Below, in pieces: positions 51,739-60,526 of a DNA stretch of 64,000 bases; the first letter of the stretch is position 1, and every line of letters starts with the position of its first letter. The stretch spans positions 372,001 to 436,000 of the forward strand of contig DDVS01000004.1 of assembly GCA_002345565.1 (NCBI GenBank), read 5' to 3'. The DNA comes from Flavobacteriales bacterium UBA2306 (GTDB lineage Bacteria; Bacteroidota; Bacteroidia; Flavobacteriales; Weeksellaceae). The translations under genes were made by a program, and so were the position numbers. A model generated the notes under the pieces. That model did not search any database. It was not told where the DNA came from and saw only the letters and a program-made list of their open reading frames with translations.

Positions 51739-52057
51739 TAATTATTTTAATAACAATGACAGAAATTTAAAAAAAATGTTAAACATTGCTATTCGTAGAA
51801 TAATTGTTTAAATTGATTGTTTGTGTAACTAACTGATTTTTATTGTTTTAAATATTAAATTATTGGGTTTTTTATTTAAGTTTAGTTTTAAACAAACTTG
51901 TATAATCTTATTCTGAGTTAATATTGTGTTTTGGTTTAATTTTAATGATATTGTTGTTTTATTGATTAATTATCAATATTAATCCTATGTTAATCTAAAA
52001 TTAAATAAAATATTATTTTTAAAAAATATAATCGGCAAGCTAAAGCAAAAATTATAT

Positions 52058-52065
52058 TAACTTTG
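52058..52065 (+). promoter_or_regulatory. TAnnTTTG promoter of ricT-gldH-pbp1A
   Basis: TAACTTTG lies 24 nt before the ATG at 52090. No further element precedes gldH or the PBP gene. Confidence 0.6.
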
Positions 52066-52089
52066 CAATCAGACATAAAAAAATCAAAT

Positions 52090-53493
52090 ATGAGTTGTGG
52101 ATGTAAAACATCCGGCGATTCTTCCCATTCTTGCGGAACCAAAACCGCTAATGGGTGTAGTAGTGTAGATACCTGCGGGAATAGTTATAAATTAAGTGTT
52201 TTTGACTGGCTTTCTGATGTTAATCCATCAGGTTCTAAAAGCTCAGAATATGTAGAAGTTCGTTTTAAGAACGACCGTAAATTATATTATAAAAACGTCA
52301 ATAACCTGCCGCTGCACATAGGTAGCATCATTGCTGTAGAATCTAGTCCGGGTCACGATATAGGCGTTGTAAGTCTTGCTGGAGAATTGGTGAAAATCCA
52401 AATGAAAAAGAAGCATTTTCCAGAAGATCAAACGCTTAAAGTTTACCGCCTTGCGAATCAAAAAGATATTGAAACTTGGCAAGAGCTTAGGAAAAAAGAA
52501 AACGAAATCAAGATACAAGCCCGGAAAATTGCTTACGGACTACATCTTGAAATGAAAATAACAGATGTTGAATATCAGGGAGATGGCTCCAAAATAACTT
52601 TTTATTATACCGCGGACAGCCGGGTGGATTTCCGTCAATTGATAAAAGAGTATGCCGGGGCTTTCCGCACAAAAATTGATATGAAACAAATTGGTTTCAG
52701 GCAAGAGTCTGCCAAAGTAGGCGGCATAGGTTCTTGCGGAAGAGAGTTATGCTGTTCAACCTGGTTAACAGATTTCCGTTCTGTAAATACCAATGCCGCA
52801 AGATACCAGCAGTTAAGTATTAATCCGCAGAAATTAGCAGGACAATGTGGCAAGCTTAAATGTTGCCTTAACTATGAATTGGATAGCTATTTAGATGTTT
52901 TAAGGGATTTCCCTTCCTCTAGCACAGTTCTCAATACAGAGAAAGGAAAAGCATTTTGCATCAAAATCGATGTCTTCAAAAAGAAGATGTGGTTTGCGTA
53001 TGTAGAAAACTCCATGGCTTGGTATGATCTTGATATTTTTGAAGTTAAAAAACTGATTTCTATCAACAAAAGAGGTGAGAAATCACCAGCTTTGGAAGAT
53101 TTGAAAGTTGTAGAAAACCCGCTGGTAACGTCGGATTTGATACAGGAAAACAGGGTTGACCGTTTCGAGAAAAAGAACAAAAGACCTAGATCCAATAATC
53201 AGCGAGACAAAGAAAGAAATAAGGATAGAGCGCCGAGACCAAATGAAGAAAGAACGCAAAATGAATCTAAAAACGTTAAGCCACAAGATCATCAAGCTTC
53301 TCAGAAAAAGCAAAATAATAAGCCTCGTTCTAATGATCAGAAGCCTGTCCAAAATAAAAATGTGCAGCCTAATAACAGACCTTTAGAAGGCCAAAATCAA
53401 AATCAAGGCCAGGCACAGGAAAATAAAAACAATAAAAAACCGTTCAAAAAACCGAAAAAGAAAACGCCACCTAAAAATGAAGGCAATGCTTAG
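52090..53493 (+). CDS. ricT: PSP1/RicT family protein
   Basis: This 467-residue protein has the PSP1 C-terminal domain (about residues 120-270) with Cys motifs SCGRELCCSTWL and GQCGKLKCCLNYE. In Bacillus, RicT (YaaT) with RicA/RicF forms an Fe-S complex affecting RNase Y and phosphorelay. The N-terminus is Cys-rich (C3, C5, C15, C23, C29). From about residue 355 the chain is a basic Lys/Asn/Gln-rich disordered tail. The ATG at 52090 is chosen over a TTG in the promoter. It overlaps gldH by 17 bases. Confidence 0.88.
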   Translation: MSCGCKTSGDSSHSCGTKTANGCSSVDTCGNSYKLSVFDWLSDVNPSGSKSSEYVEVRFKNDRKLYYKNVNNLPLHIGSIIAVESSPGHDIGVVSLAGELVKIQMKKKHFPEDQTLKVYRLANQKDIETWQELRKKENEIKIQARKIAYGLHLEMKITDVEYQGDGSKITFYYTADSRVDFRQLIKEYAGAFRTKIDMKQIGFRQESAKVGGIGSCGRELCCSTWLTDFRSVNTNAARYQQLSINPQKLAGQCGKLKCCLNYELDSYLDVLRDFPSSSTVLNTEKGKAFCIKIDVFKKKMWFAYVENSMAWYDLDIFEVKKLISINKRGEKSPALEDLKVVENPLVTSDLIQENRVDRFEKKNKRPRSNNQRDKERNKDRAPRPNEERTQNESKNVKPQDHQASQKKQNNKPRSNDQKPVQNKNVQPNNRPLEGQNQNQGQAQENKNNKKPFKKPKKKTPPKNEGNA

Positions 53494-53947
53494 AATTTTA
53501 GCTGTTTTTATAGTGTTGTTATCATTTTCTTCTTGCCAGAATGGGGATGATACAATTCTTGTAAAAGATATTAACAGCCATTGGGACAAAAAAAATGTTC
53601 AGAATTTTGATTTCAGCATCAATGATTTTCAAAATCAGAAAAACATTATTTTTATTGTCAGAAATAATAACGACTATCCTTACAGTAATTTAAGATTGAT
53701 TGCAACCATAGAACGGGATAAAAAAGTAATAGCCAAAGACACCCTCAATTATGTTTTGGCAAAGCCCAATGGAGAATGGATAGGGACAGGATTTGGCGAT
53801 ACAAAAGAAACATTGTTTCAATATAAAATAGATTATAAATTCCCGGAAAATGGAAAGTATTCCATCAAAATTAACCAAGCCATGAGACGCAATGTTTTGC
53901 CCGGGATAGAAGATTTAGGAATTAAAATTGGAAACATCAAGCCTTAA
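53477..53947 (+). CDS. gldH: gliding motility lipoprotein GldH
   Basis: This 156-residue lipoprotein has the signal LRILAVFIVLLSFSSC (lipobox FSSC). The body with IVRNNNDYPYSNLRLIATIE, the GTGFGDTKETLFQYKIDY segment and the C-terminal LPGIEDLGIKI matches GldH of gliding flavobacteria, and its place between ricT and a PBP1A gene is the usual one. Presence does not prove that this organism glides. Start codons at 53477 and 53486 are both possible. Confidence 0.88.
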   Translation: MKAMLRILAVFIVLLSFSSCQNGDDTILVKDINSHWDKKNVQNFDFSINDFQNQKNIIFIVRNNNDYPYSNLRLIATIERDKKVIAKDTLNYVLAKPNGEWIGTGFGDTKETLFQYKIDYKFPENGKYSIKINQAMRRNVLPGIEDLGIKIGNIKP

Positions 53948-53956
53948 TAATTTTTA

Positions 53957-56308
53957 ATGGAAAATAGAAAATCTGAAAATAAAACTTTCCCATTACCAGA
54001 GAAGAAAAAATCCAAACCATTCGTTAAAAAATGGATTAAAATAGTTTGGATGAGCTTTCTTGGATTGGTATTAGGAATTTCTGCTTTGTTTTTTGCCGTG
54101 TCGCAAGGATTTATTGGAGATATGCCGGATGTAAAAGAGCTGGAGAATCCAGATATTTTTGTAGCATCAGAGATTTACTCTTCGGATAACGTCTTGTTAG
54201 GTAAATTTGAAAAGGAAAAAACCAGGCCGGTAACTTATAAACAGCTTCCGCCTTATTTGGTTTATGCGTTACAGGCTAAAGAAGATGAACGTTTTAAAGA
54301 GCATTCTGGAATCGACTTGCAATCCGTTGCTAGAGCGGTCGCATATGGCGGAAAAAGAGGTGGAGGATCTACCATTACACAACAATTGGCTAAGCTGCTT
54401 TTTACAGGAAACGCCTCAAAAAATAAAATCGAAAGAGCCATCCAAAAACTCCAGGAATGGTGTGTGGCAGTAAGTCTGGAAAAAAGATATACTAAAGAAG
54501 AAATTGTTGCTTTGTATTTTAATAAAATGGATTTCCTTTTCAATGCGAAAGGTATCGAAATGGCATCCAGAGTTTATTTTAATAAATCTACCAACCAATT
54601 GACTTTACCAGAAGCTGCAACTTTTGTAGCTATGCTGGAAAATCCTAGAAAAAATAATCCATACCGCCATCCGGAAAAAGCTAAACTTAGAAGAGATGTC
54701 GTGCTGGATCAAATGCTCAAAACAGGATATATAGATCAATCTACTTTTGATAAAGCTGTATCTACACCCGTAGAAGTTGATTTTCATGAAGTTAAAACCG
54801 TGGAGGAAGGATATTCTGCTTACTACAAATTCTACCTAAGAAAAGAGATTCAACAATATCTGGATGCTTATGAAAAAGAAACTGGTAAGGAGCTAAACCT
54901 TTACAAAAATGGACTCAAGATATATGTAACCTTGGATTCCAGAATGCAGAAATATGCGGAAGAGGCTATCAAACAACATTTGACAAATCTCCAAAGCAAT
55001 TTTGATAATGAAATGAAGCGTAACCCGAATAGGCCATACTATTTTTTATCAAAAGAAGATGCTAATAAATTGATGATGGCGTCTGTTAAAAGAACAGGAA
55101 GATATAAACAACTTAAAGCCGAAGGAATGCCGGAAGACTCTATTATGATGGAGTTTCACCAGCCAGTTAAAATGACCAGATTTACTTGGCAAGGCGAGGA
55201 GGAAGTAGAAATGTCGCCTTGGGATTCCATCCGTTACCATAAACAAATTGCACAAGCCGGGCTAATGTCTATGGAACCAGCAACTGGCGATATCAAAGCC
55301 TGGGTGGGAGGAATCAATTGGCAGCATTTTCAATATGACCATGTAAAGCAAGGAAAAAGACAAGTGGGCTCAACCTTCAAACCATTTGTATATGCCACCG
55401 CTATTATGCATCTGGGTATGACACCTTGTTCCACAGTTTCCAATGCCAGTTTTAACAAAGGAAGTTATCACGTACCAGGAAGAGGCGGAATGCTGACACT
55501 CAAAAATGCGTTAGCACAATCTCAAAACCCTGTAGCCTTGCGTTTGGCAGAAATGGCAGGTACAAAAAATGTAATCCAAACAGCCAGAGATCTTGGCGTT
55601 ACAGAAGATATTTCTACCAGTTTACCGATGGCGCTGGGAACGTCCGATATTACCATTTATGAAATGTTAGGCGCTTACAGCACATTTGCCAATTTCGGTA
55701 ATTACACCAAACCAGAGATGATCTGGAGAATTGAAGATGCCAATGGCCGTGTCATCAAAGAAGTAAAACCTGTCGTTAAAGAAGTGATGAATGAGATGTA
55801 TGCTTATACCATGATCGATTTGATGAAAGGCGTTGCAGAATTTGGAACCGCGTCCGGAGAATTAAGAAGACAAGGTATAAATGCAGAAATTGCGGGTAAA
55901 ACAGGAACTACACAAAATAATTCCGATGGTTGGTTTATGGGTATTGTTCCCAAACTGGCAACAGGTGTTTGGGTAGGATGGGAAGATAGAGCAACCCACT
56001 TCTACAGCACGGGAGAAGGACAAGGTGCTAAAATGGGACTTCCGATTTGGGCAATTTTTATGAAAAAAGTCTTTGCAGACAAATCTCTGAATATCAATCC
56101 GGATGAAAAATTCATAAAACCCGCCAATTGGACCGGAAGCTGCTCGGATCTCAATAATCTAAGAAATGGCTACGGAGATCAAGGAGACTTGCAAACAATT
56201 GATGAACTCAAAAATCCAACACAGATAGTCCCCGAAAAAACAGTGAAAAAAGAAGATCATTCTAATGAAGCCATCAACTCTTCGGATGATATTGACTTTA
56301 ATAAATAA
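53957..56308 (+). CDS. class A penicillin-binding protein (PBP1A-type)
   Basis: This 783-residue enzyme polymerises and cross-links peptidoglycan. One membrane helix (about residues 30-50) is followed by a family 51 transglycosylase domain with ALQAKEDERFKEHSGID and GGSTITQQLAK, then a transpeptidase with S472-T-F-K475, the SQN motif (ALAQSQNPVALRL) and K648-T-G-T. It lies 9 bases after gldH and is closed by a terminator. Confidence 0.95.
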   Translation: MENRKSENKTFPLPEKKKSKPFVKKWIKIVWMSFLGLVLGISALFFAVSQGFIGDMPDVKELENPDIFVASEIYSSDNVLLGKFEKEKTRPVTYKQLPPYLVYALQAKEDERFKEHSGIDLQSVARAVAYGGKRGGGSTITQQLAKLLFTGNASKNKIERAIQKLQEWCVAVSLEKRYTKEEIVALYFNKMDFLFNAKGIEMASRVYFNKSTNQLTLPEAATFVAMLENPRKNNPYRHPEKAKLRRDVVLDQMLKTGYIDQSTFDKAVSTPVEVDFHEVKTVEEGYSAYYKFYLRKEIQQYLDAYEKETGKELNLYKNGLKIYVTLDSRMQKYAEEAIKQHLTNLQSNFDNEMKRNPNRPYYFLSKEDANKLMMASVKRTGRYKQLKAEGMPEDSIMMEFHQPVKMTRFTWQGEEEVEMSPWDSIRYHKQIAQAGLMSMEPATGDIKAWVGGINWQHFQYDHVKQGKRQVGSTFKPFVYATAIMHLGMTPCSTVSNASFNKGSYHVPGRGGMLTLKNALAQSQNPVALRLAEMAGTKNVIQTARDLGVTEDISTSLPMALGTSDITIYEMLGAYSTFANFGNYTKPEMIWRIEDANGRVIKEVKPVVKEVMNEMYAYTMIDLMKGVAEFGTASGELRRQGINAEIAGKTGTTQNNSDGWFMGIVPKLATGVWVGWEDRATHFYSTGEGQGAKMGLPIWAIFMKKVFADKSLNINPDEKFIKPANWTGSCSDLNNLRNGYGDQGDLQTIDELKNPTQIVPEKTVKKEDHSNEAINSSDDIDFNK

Positions 56309-56316
56309 AAACTACG

Positions 56317-56341
56317 CCGCATTTTCATAATGCGGTTTTTT
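56317..56341 (+). terminator. intrinsic terminator between pbp1A and selO
   Basis: A 7-bp stem (CCGCATT / AATGCGG) with a 5-nt loop runs into T6 that ends 2 bases before the selO ATG at 56344. Confidence 0.8.
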
Positions 56342-56343
56342 GT

Positions 56344-57879
56344 ATGAATTTAAAAAAGATTACACATCATTTTATCAATTTATTTCCAGGAGATTTATCT
56401 GGAAACCAGCTACAGAGACAGACACCAGATGTTCTATTCAGTACAGTTGAACCTGCGGATTTTGATAAAACAGAACTAATTGATTTTAATGAAGAACTAT
56501 CCATCAAAATTGGTTTGGGTAAATTAGACAATGACGAAAATTTCCTTGTTGCTCAAAACCTTCCTGATAATATCAAAACTTATGCAACCGCCTACGCTGG
56601 TCATCAATTCGGAAATTGGGCAGGACAATTAGGCGATGGAAGAGCAATCTATGCCGGCGAAATTATCAATGAAAATCATCAAACCGAAATCCAGTGGAAA
56701 GGAGCGGGCGCAACACCCTATTCCAGACACGCAGATGGAAGAGCCGTTTTACGTTCCTCTATTCGGGAATATCTGATGAGCGAGTCGATGTTTCATCTCG
56801 GTATTCCAACAACCAGAGCTTTGAGCATCTCAAAAACTGGTGAAGATGTTATCAGAGATATTCAATATTCCGGAAATCCACAGAAAGAACAAGGTGCAGT
56901 TGTAGTAAGAACAGCTGAATCTTTTCTTCGTTTCGGACATTTCGAATTATTGTCTGCCAGAAATCAAACCGATTTATTGAAACAATTAGCGGATTATACG
57001 ATTGAGAATTTTTATCCGGAAGTTAATTCAGAAAATAATCCTAACAAATACATTGATTGGTTTCAAGCCGTTTGTGATAGAACATTGAAAATGATAATTG
57101 ATTGGTACCGAGTAGGTTTTGTTCACGGTGTGATGAATACCGATAATATGTCGGTTCTTGGACTCACGATTGATTACGGGCCCTTTTCTATGATGGATGG
57201 CTATGACTTGGAATTTACACCAAACACAACCGATTTACCGGGAAAACGATACGCTTTTGGAAAACAAGGACAAATTTCACATTGGAATTTGGCAACTTTG
57301 GCGAATGCTGTTTTTCCTTTGATTAATGACGCCGAAATTTTGGAAAAAATCCTGAATGATTACGGAAAACGATTTTGGACAGAGCATGACAGAATGTTAG
57401 CGGATAAATTCGGATTAGATGAGGTTTTGCCGGAAGATGAACGGTTTTTTACCGAATGGCAACAACTGATGCAGGATCTTAATCTTGATTATACTTTATT
57501 TTTCCAAAGTCTTGAAAACCCAGTTTCAGGAATTAAAACTGGTGATTTTTCTAATTCTTTTTATCGAAACTTGAATGAAAATGAGGTGAAAAGACTTTCA
57601 AATTTCATCGAAAAATACCAAGCAAGACAACTTAAAAATAAAATCTCGGAAACAGAATCTTTGGAAATAATGTCCAAAACAAATCCGAGATTTATTCTAA
57701 GAAATTATCTCTTGTTCGAAGCTATTCAAGAGGCAGAAAATGGAAATTACGACCTATTTTTCAAACTGAAAGAAGCGTTGCAAAATCCTTACGAAAACAG
57801 ATTTCCGGAGTTCAACCAAAAACGTCCTTCGAAATATGATAATCAAACAGGTTGTTGTCAATTGTCTTGTAGCTCATAG
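56344..57879 (+). CDS. selO: SelO/YdiU family protein adenylyltransferase
   Basis: This 511-residue pseudokinase-fold enzyme transfers AMP to Ser/Thr/Tyr of proteins, with roles in redox stress. It shows the AGHQFGNWAGQLGDGRAI motif, WKGAGATPYSRHADGRAVLRSS split over residues 119-140, the GVMNTDNMSVLGLTIDYGPF region and a C-terminus in SCSS, the position where some eukaryotic homologues have selenocysteine. Its start lies 2 bases after a T-run, and no separate promoter element is visible. Confidence 0.92.
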   Translation: MNLKKITHHFINLFPGDLSGNQLQRQTPDVLFSTVEPADFDKTELIDFNEELSIKIGLGKLDNDENFLVAQNLPDNIKTYATAYAGHQFGNWAGQLGDGRAIYAGEIINENHQTEIQWKGAGATPYSRHADGRAVLRSSIREYLMSESMFHLGIPTTRALSISKTGEDVIRDIQYSGNPQKEQGAVVVRTAESFLRFGHFELLSARNQTDLLKQLADYTIENFYPEVNSENNPNKYIDWFQAVCDRTLKMIIDWYRVGFVHGVMNTDNMSVLGLTIDYGPFSMMDGYDLEFTPNTTDLPGKRYAFGKQGQISHWNLATLANAVFPLINDAEILEKILNDYGKRFWTEHDRMLADKFGLDEVLPEDERFFTEWQQLMQDLNLDYTLFFQSLENPVSGIKTGDFSNSFYRNLNENEVKRLSNFIEKYQARQLKNKISETESLEIMSKTNPRFILRNYLLFEAIQEAENGNYDLFFKLKEALQNPYENRFPEFNQKRPSKYDNQTGCCQLSCSS

Positions 57880-57954
57880 TAAACAATTGCTAAAAATTAA
57901 CATAATATTAACTTAATTTACGGTTTTCCGTAAGTCAAAGTTGTTAGTTTAATA

Positions 57955-57962
57955 TATCTTTG
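57955..57962 (+). promoter_or_regulatory. TAnnTTTG promoter of the LRR protein gene
   Basis: TATCTTTG lies 19 nt before the ATG at 57982. Confidence 0.6.
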
Positions 57963-57981
57963 CCAAATTAAACTAATAACT

Positions 57982-59841
57982 ATGAAAAAACAATTATTCA
58001 TTCTTGCAGGTGTTTTGTCCTGCATTTTTTCTTTTGCTCAAATTGTAAATATTCCTGATGCTAATTTTAAAGCATACTTAGTTGGTAATCCTGCTATCAA
58101 TACTAATGGTGATAATGAGATTCAGGTTTCTGAAGCAAGTAGTTTTAATGGTGAGATTGATTGTTCTAATAGAAATATTTCGTCGCTTTTGGGAATTGAA
58201 TATTTTACGAAAATAACAGGATTAGATTGTGGAGATAATCCATTGACTAGTTTAGATATTAGTAAAAATACCGCACTGAAAACTCTTAATAGTTATAGAG
58301 GGAAACTAACAAGCTTGGATGTAAGTAAAAATACCTTGCTTTTAACTTTAAACTGTTACGGCAATATGCTAACCACTCTTGACGTAAGTAAGAATATTGA
58401 ATTAATTGGTTTGTATTGTGACCATAATTCACTGTTAAATATAGATGTGACTAAAAATATTAATTTAACTTCACTACGTTGCGGTTACAATCAGCTTACA
58501 AATTTGGATATTAGTAAGAATGTTAAATTAATGTGGCTAGATTGCCAATTTAGTAATTTAACAAGTTTAGATGTAAGTATGCTTCCGAATTTATACCATT
58601 TAAATTGTGATTACAATCCATTGACAACTTTAGATGTCAGCAAAAATACAGCTTTGAAATACTTATCTTGTAATTTTCCACAATATTCCTCAAATACTTA
58701 CGGTTTATTAATAAGTCTAGATGTTAGCAAAAACACCGCTTTGCAATATTTATCGTGTAGTGGTAATCAATTGACAAGTCTAGATGTGAGCAAGAATACA
58801 GCTTTGCAACAATTATATTGTGATGACAATCAATTAACAAGTCTAGATGTTAGCAAAAACACAGCTTTGAGATATTTATCTTGTAATTTTCAACCACAAT
58901 ACCCCTCATATGCTCACGGTCTATTAACAAGTTTAGATGTTAGCAAAAACACCGCTTTGCAATATTTATCGTGTAGTGGTAATCAATTGACAAGTCTAAA
59001 TGTGAGCAACAATACAGCCTTACAAGAGTTAGATTGTAATGACAATGCATTGACAATTTTAGATGTGACTAAAAACCAAAACTTAATAAAGTTATTCTGT
59101 AGCTTTAATTTGTTTACAAGTCTTGATCTTAAACAAAATATTGCATTGGAAAATTTATCTTGTGGTACTTACGAATTAATGAATGTAGATTTAAGCAAAA
59201 ATTATAATCTAGTGTCATTAGATTGTTCAGAAAGTTCAAAATTAAGTTCTTTAGATTTAACTCAAAATCCAAACTTAAAATATTTAAGGCTGGTTAATAA
59301 TCAATTAATAGATTTAGATCTTAGTAAAAACCAAAAGTTAGAGGATTTTAGTTTTGGGATTAATGGCAATTTAAAAAATTTAGATTTAACTAAAAATACA
59401 AATCTTAAATTTATAAATATAAGTGAAGCTGGAATAGTCTCTTTGAATTTAAAAAATGGGAATAATAATAACGTGTCTTTTTTTCTATCACATTGGAATC
59501 CTAACCTTTTTTGTATTCAAGTTGATAATCCTGAATATTGTATTGCCAATGAGTGGAAAAAAGATGACCATTCTAAATTTAGCGCAGATTGTTCTTCAAC
59601 TTTAGCAACAAACGAAATTCAAAAATCTCAAATCAAAATCTATCCAAACCCAGTAAAAAATATTCTAAACATCCAAACAGAAACAAAAATTCGAAGATTA
59701 GAAATCTATTCCACATCAGGACAATTGGTAAAGACATCTTTCTTAAACGATACTAATGTTGCAGACTTAAAACAAGGAATTTATATTGTGAAAATTACAA
59801 CAGACAAAGAAGTAATAACAGAAAAATTTATAAAAGAATAA
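57982..59841 (+). CDS. leucine-rich-repeat surface protein with T9SS type A sorting domain
   Basis: This 619-residue protein has a signal peptide (SCIFSFAQ), then about 20 leucine-rich repeats of roughly 21 residues of the pattern LTSLDVSKNTALQYLSCSGN (about residues 70-510). Its last 75 residues form a type IX secretion C-terminal domain (KIYPNPVKNILNI to TEKFIKE). It should be exported across the outer membrane and attached or released. Blocks of repeats are near-identical, pointing to recent duplication within the gene. The ligand is unknown. Confidence 0.92.
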   Translation: MKKQLFILAGVLSCIFSFAQIVNIPDANFKAYLVGNPAINTNGDNEIQVSEASSFNGEIDCSNRNISSLLGIEYFTKITGLDCGDNPLTSLDISKNTALKTLNSYRGKLTSLDVSKNTLLLTLNCYGNMLTTLDVSKNIELIGLYCDHNSLLNIDVTKNINLTSLRCGYNQLTNLDISKNVKLMWLDCQFSNLTSLDVSMLPNLYHLNCDYNPLTTLDVSKNTALKYLSCNFPQYSSNTYGLLISLDVSKNTALQYLSCSGNQLTSLDVSKNTALQQLYCDDNQLTSLDVSKNTALRYLSCNFQPQYPSYAHGLLTSLDVSKNTALQYLSCSGNQLTSLNVSNNTALQELDCNDNALTILDVTKNQNLIKLFCSFNLFTSLDLKQNIALENLSCGTYELMNVDLSKNYNLVSLDCSESSKLSSLDLTQNPNLKYLRLVNNQLIDLDLSKNQKLEDFSFGINGNLKNLDLTKNTNLKFINISEAGIVSLNLKNGNNNNVSFFLSHWNPNLFCIQVDNPEYCIANEWKKDDHSKFSADCSSTLATNEIQKSQIKIYPNPVKNILNIQTETKIRRLEIYSTSGQLVKTSFLNDTNVADLKQGIYIVKITTDKEVITEKFIKE

Positions 59842-59865
59842 ACTTAGCTTAGGTTTAATTTACAA

Positions 59866-59902
59866 AAAACCCTTTCAGAGTTCTAAACTCTGAAAGGGTT
59901 TT
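59866..59902 (+). terminator. intrinsic terminator after the LRR gene
   Basis: A perfect 15-bp stem (AAAACCCTTTCAGAG and its complement) with a 7-nt loop is followed by a T-rich run. Confidence 0.9.
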
Positions 59903-59933
59903 CTTTTTAAAGAAGCATAAACCAAATATTTTC

Positions 59934-59941
59934 TATCTTTG
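59934..59941 (+). promoter_or_regulatory. TAnnTTTG promoter of the antitoxin gene
   Basis: TATCTTTG lies 22 nt before the ATG at 59964. Confidence 0.6.
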
Positions 59942-59963
59942 TTATAATCAATCTATAAAAACA

Positions 59964-60161
59964 ATGAATTTAGAATCTGAAAAAAATGAAATCATCAAGT
60001 GGATTCATTCTTTAGAAAATCCTGCTGTCATTGAAGAAATTAATAAAATCAGAAATAGAAAATCTTTTGATTTCGAAAAAGAATGGCGTGAAGGAATCAC
60101 TGTTTCCGAAGCAAGAAAGAAAACTTCTGAGTTTATAAAATCTTTAAATTGGAAAAAGTAA
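59964..60161 (+). CDS. antitoxin-like small protein
   Basis: This 65-residue charged protein (MNLESEKNEIIKWIHSLENP at the start, a KSFDFEKEWREGITVSEARKK stretch split at residues 49-60) resembles antitoxins that precede RelE-type toxins in flavobacteria. It overlaps the start of a frameshifted toxin gene by 13 bases, in the antitoxin-first order. It is intact and has its own promoter, so it may persist as an orphan antitoxin. Confidence 0.7.
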   Translation: MNLESEKNEIIKWIHSLENPAVIEEINKIRNRKSFDFEKEWREGITVSEARKKTSEFIKSLNWKK

Positions 60162-60471
60162 ATGTCATAATTCGTAAATATGTTACGGATTATTTAGAAG
60201 ACCTTGTGTTCATTTTATATGAAAATGAATATTTTGGTTTTGAAAGTGATGCACAAGATTATGTCCAGAAAATTACGATTTCATAGAATATAATCTTCCA
60301 ATTTTCCCATTCAGAAAAACACCCGAAAATTTAATTGAGCTGGGTTCAAAATACATTTTTTACAAAGCTAATCAAACGACAACTTGGTATGTTTTCTTTG
60401 AAAATGTAGAAGATCGTTACCTTGTCACTTTTATTACGAACAGTCATTCCGAAATTGTTCAACATCTTTAA
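60149..60471 (+). pseudogene. RelE/ParE-like toxin gene broken by a one-base frameshift
   Basis: The first frame starts at a TTG at 60149 (MEKVNVIIRKYVTDYLEDL...) and hits TAG at 60284-60286. Shifting by one base at about 60274 (AAAATTACG where AAAATTTACG would keep frame) opens a second frame to a TAA at 60469-60471, giving YDFIEYNLPIFPFRKTPEN and later TTTWYVFFENVEDRYLVTFI, a typical C-terminal half of the toxin family. The repaired protein would have about 107 residues. A sequencing error is the main alternative. Confidence 0.75.
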
Positions 60472-60502
60472 AGTTTCATCATTCTAAACAGAAATCATTT
60501 TC

Positions 60503-60510
60503 TATTTTTG
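60503..60510 (+). promoter_or_regulatory. TAnnTTTG promoter of the membrane protein gene
   Basis: TATTTTTG lies 16 nt before the TTG start at 60527. Confidence 0.6.
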
Positions 60511-60526
60511 CAGAAAATATCACCGA

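Larger units (their letters stand above)
51712..52089. other. 378-base divergent intergenic region OmpP1 / ricT
   Basis: This very A/T-rich region contains a minus-strand promoter element for the porin (51731-51738) and a plus-strand element for ricT (52058-52065). No open frame, RNA gene or strong hairpin was seen between them. Confidence 0.6.

Noticed and set aside
58230..59450. Regular DNA repeats that could suggest a CRISPR or satellite array
   Set aside because: They are in frame, encode leucine-rich repeats with a 21-residue period and carry a signal peptide and sorting domain at the ends.
60262..60290. Programmed -1 frameshift in the toxin gene
   Set aside because: The site GAAAATTACG does not match an X-XXY-YYZ heptamer in the reading frame and no downstream structure is obvious; mutation or sequencing error is simpler.
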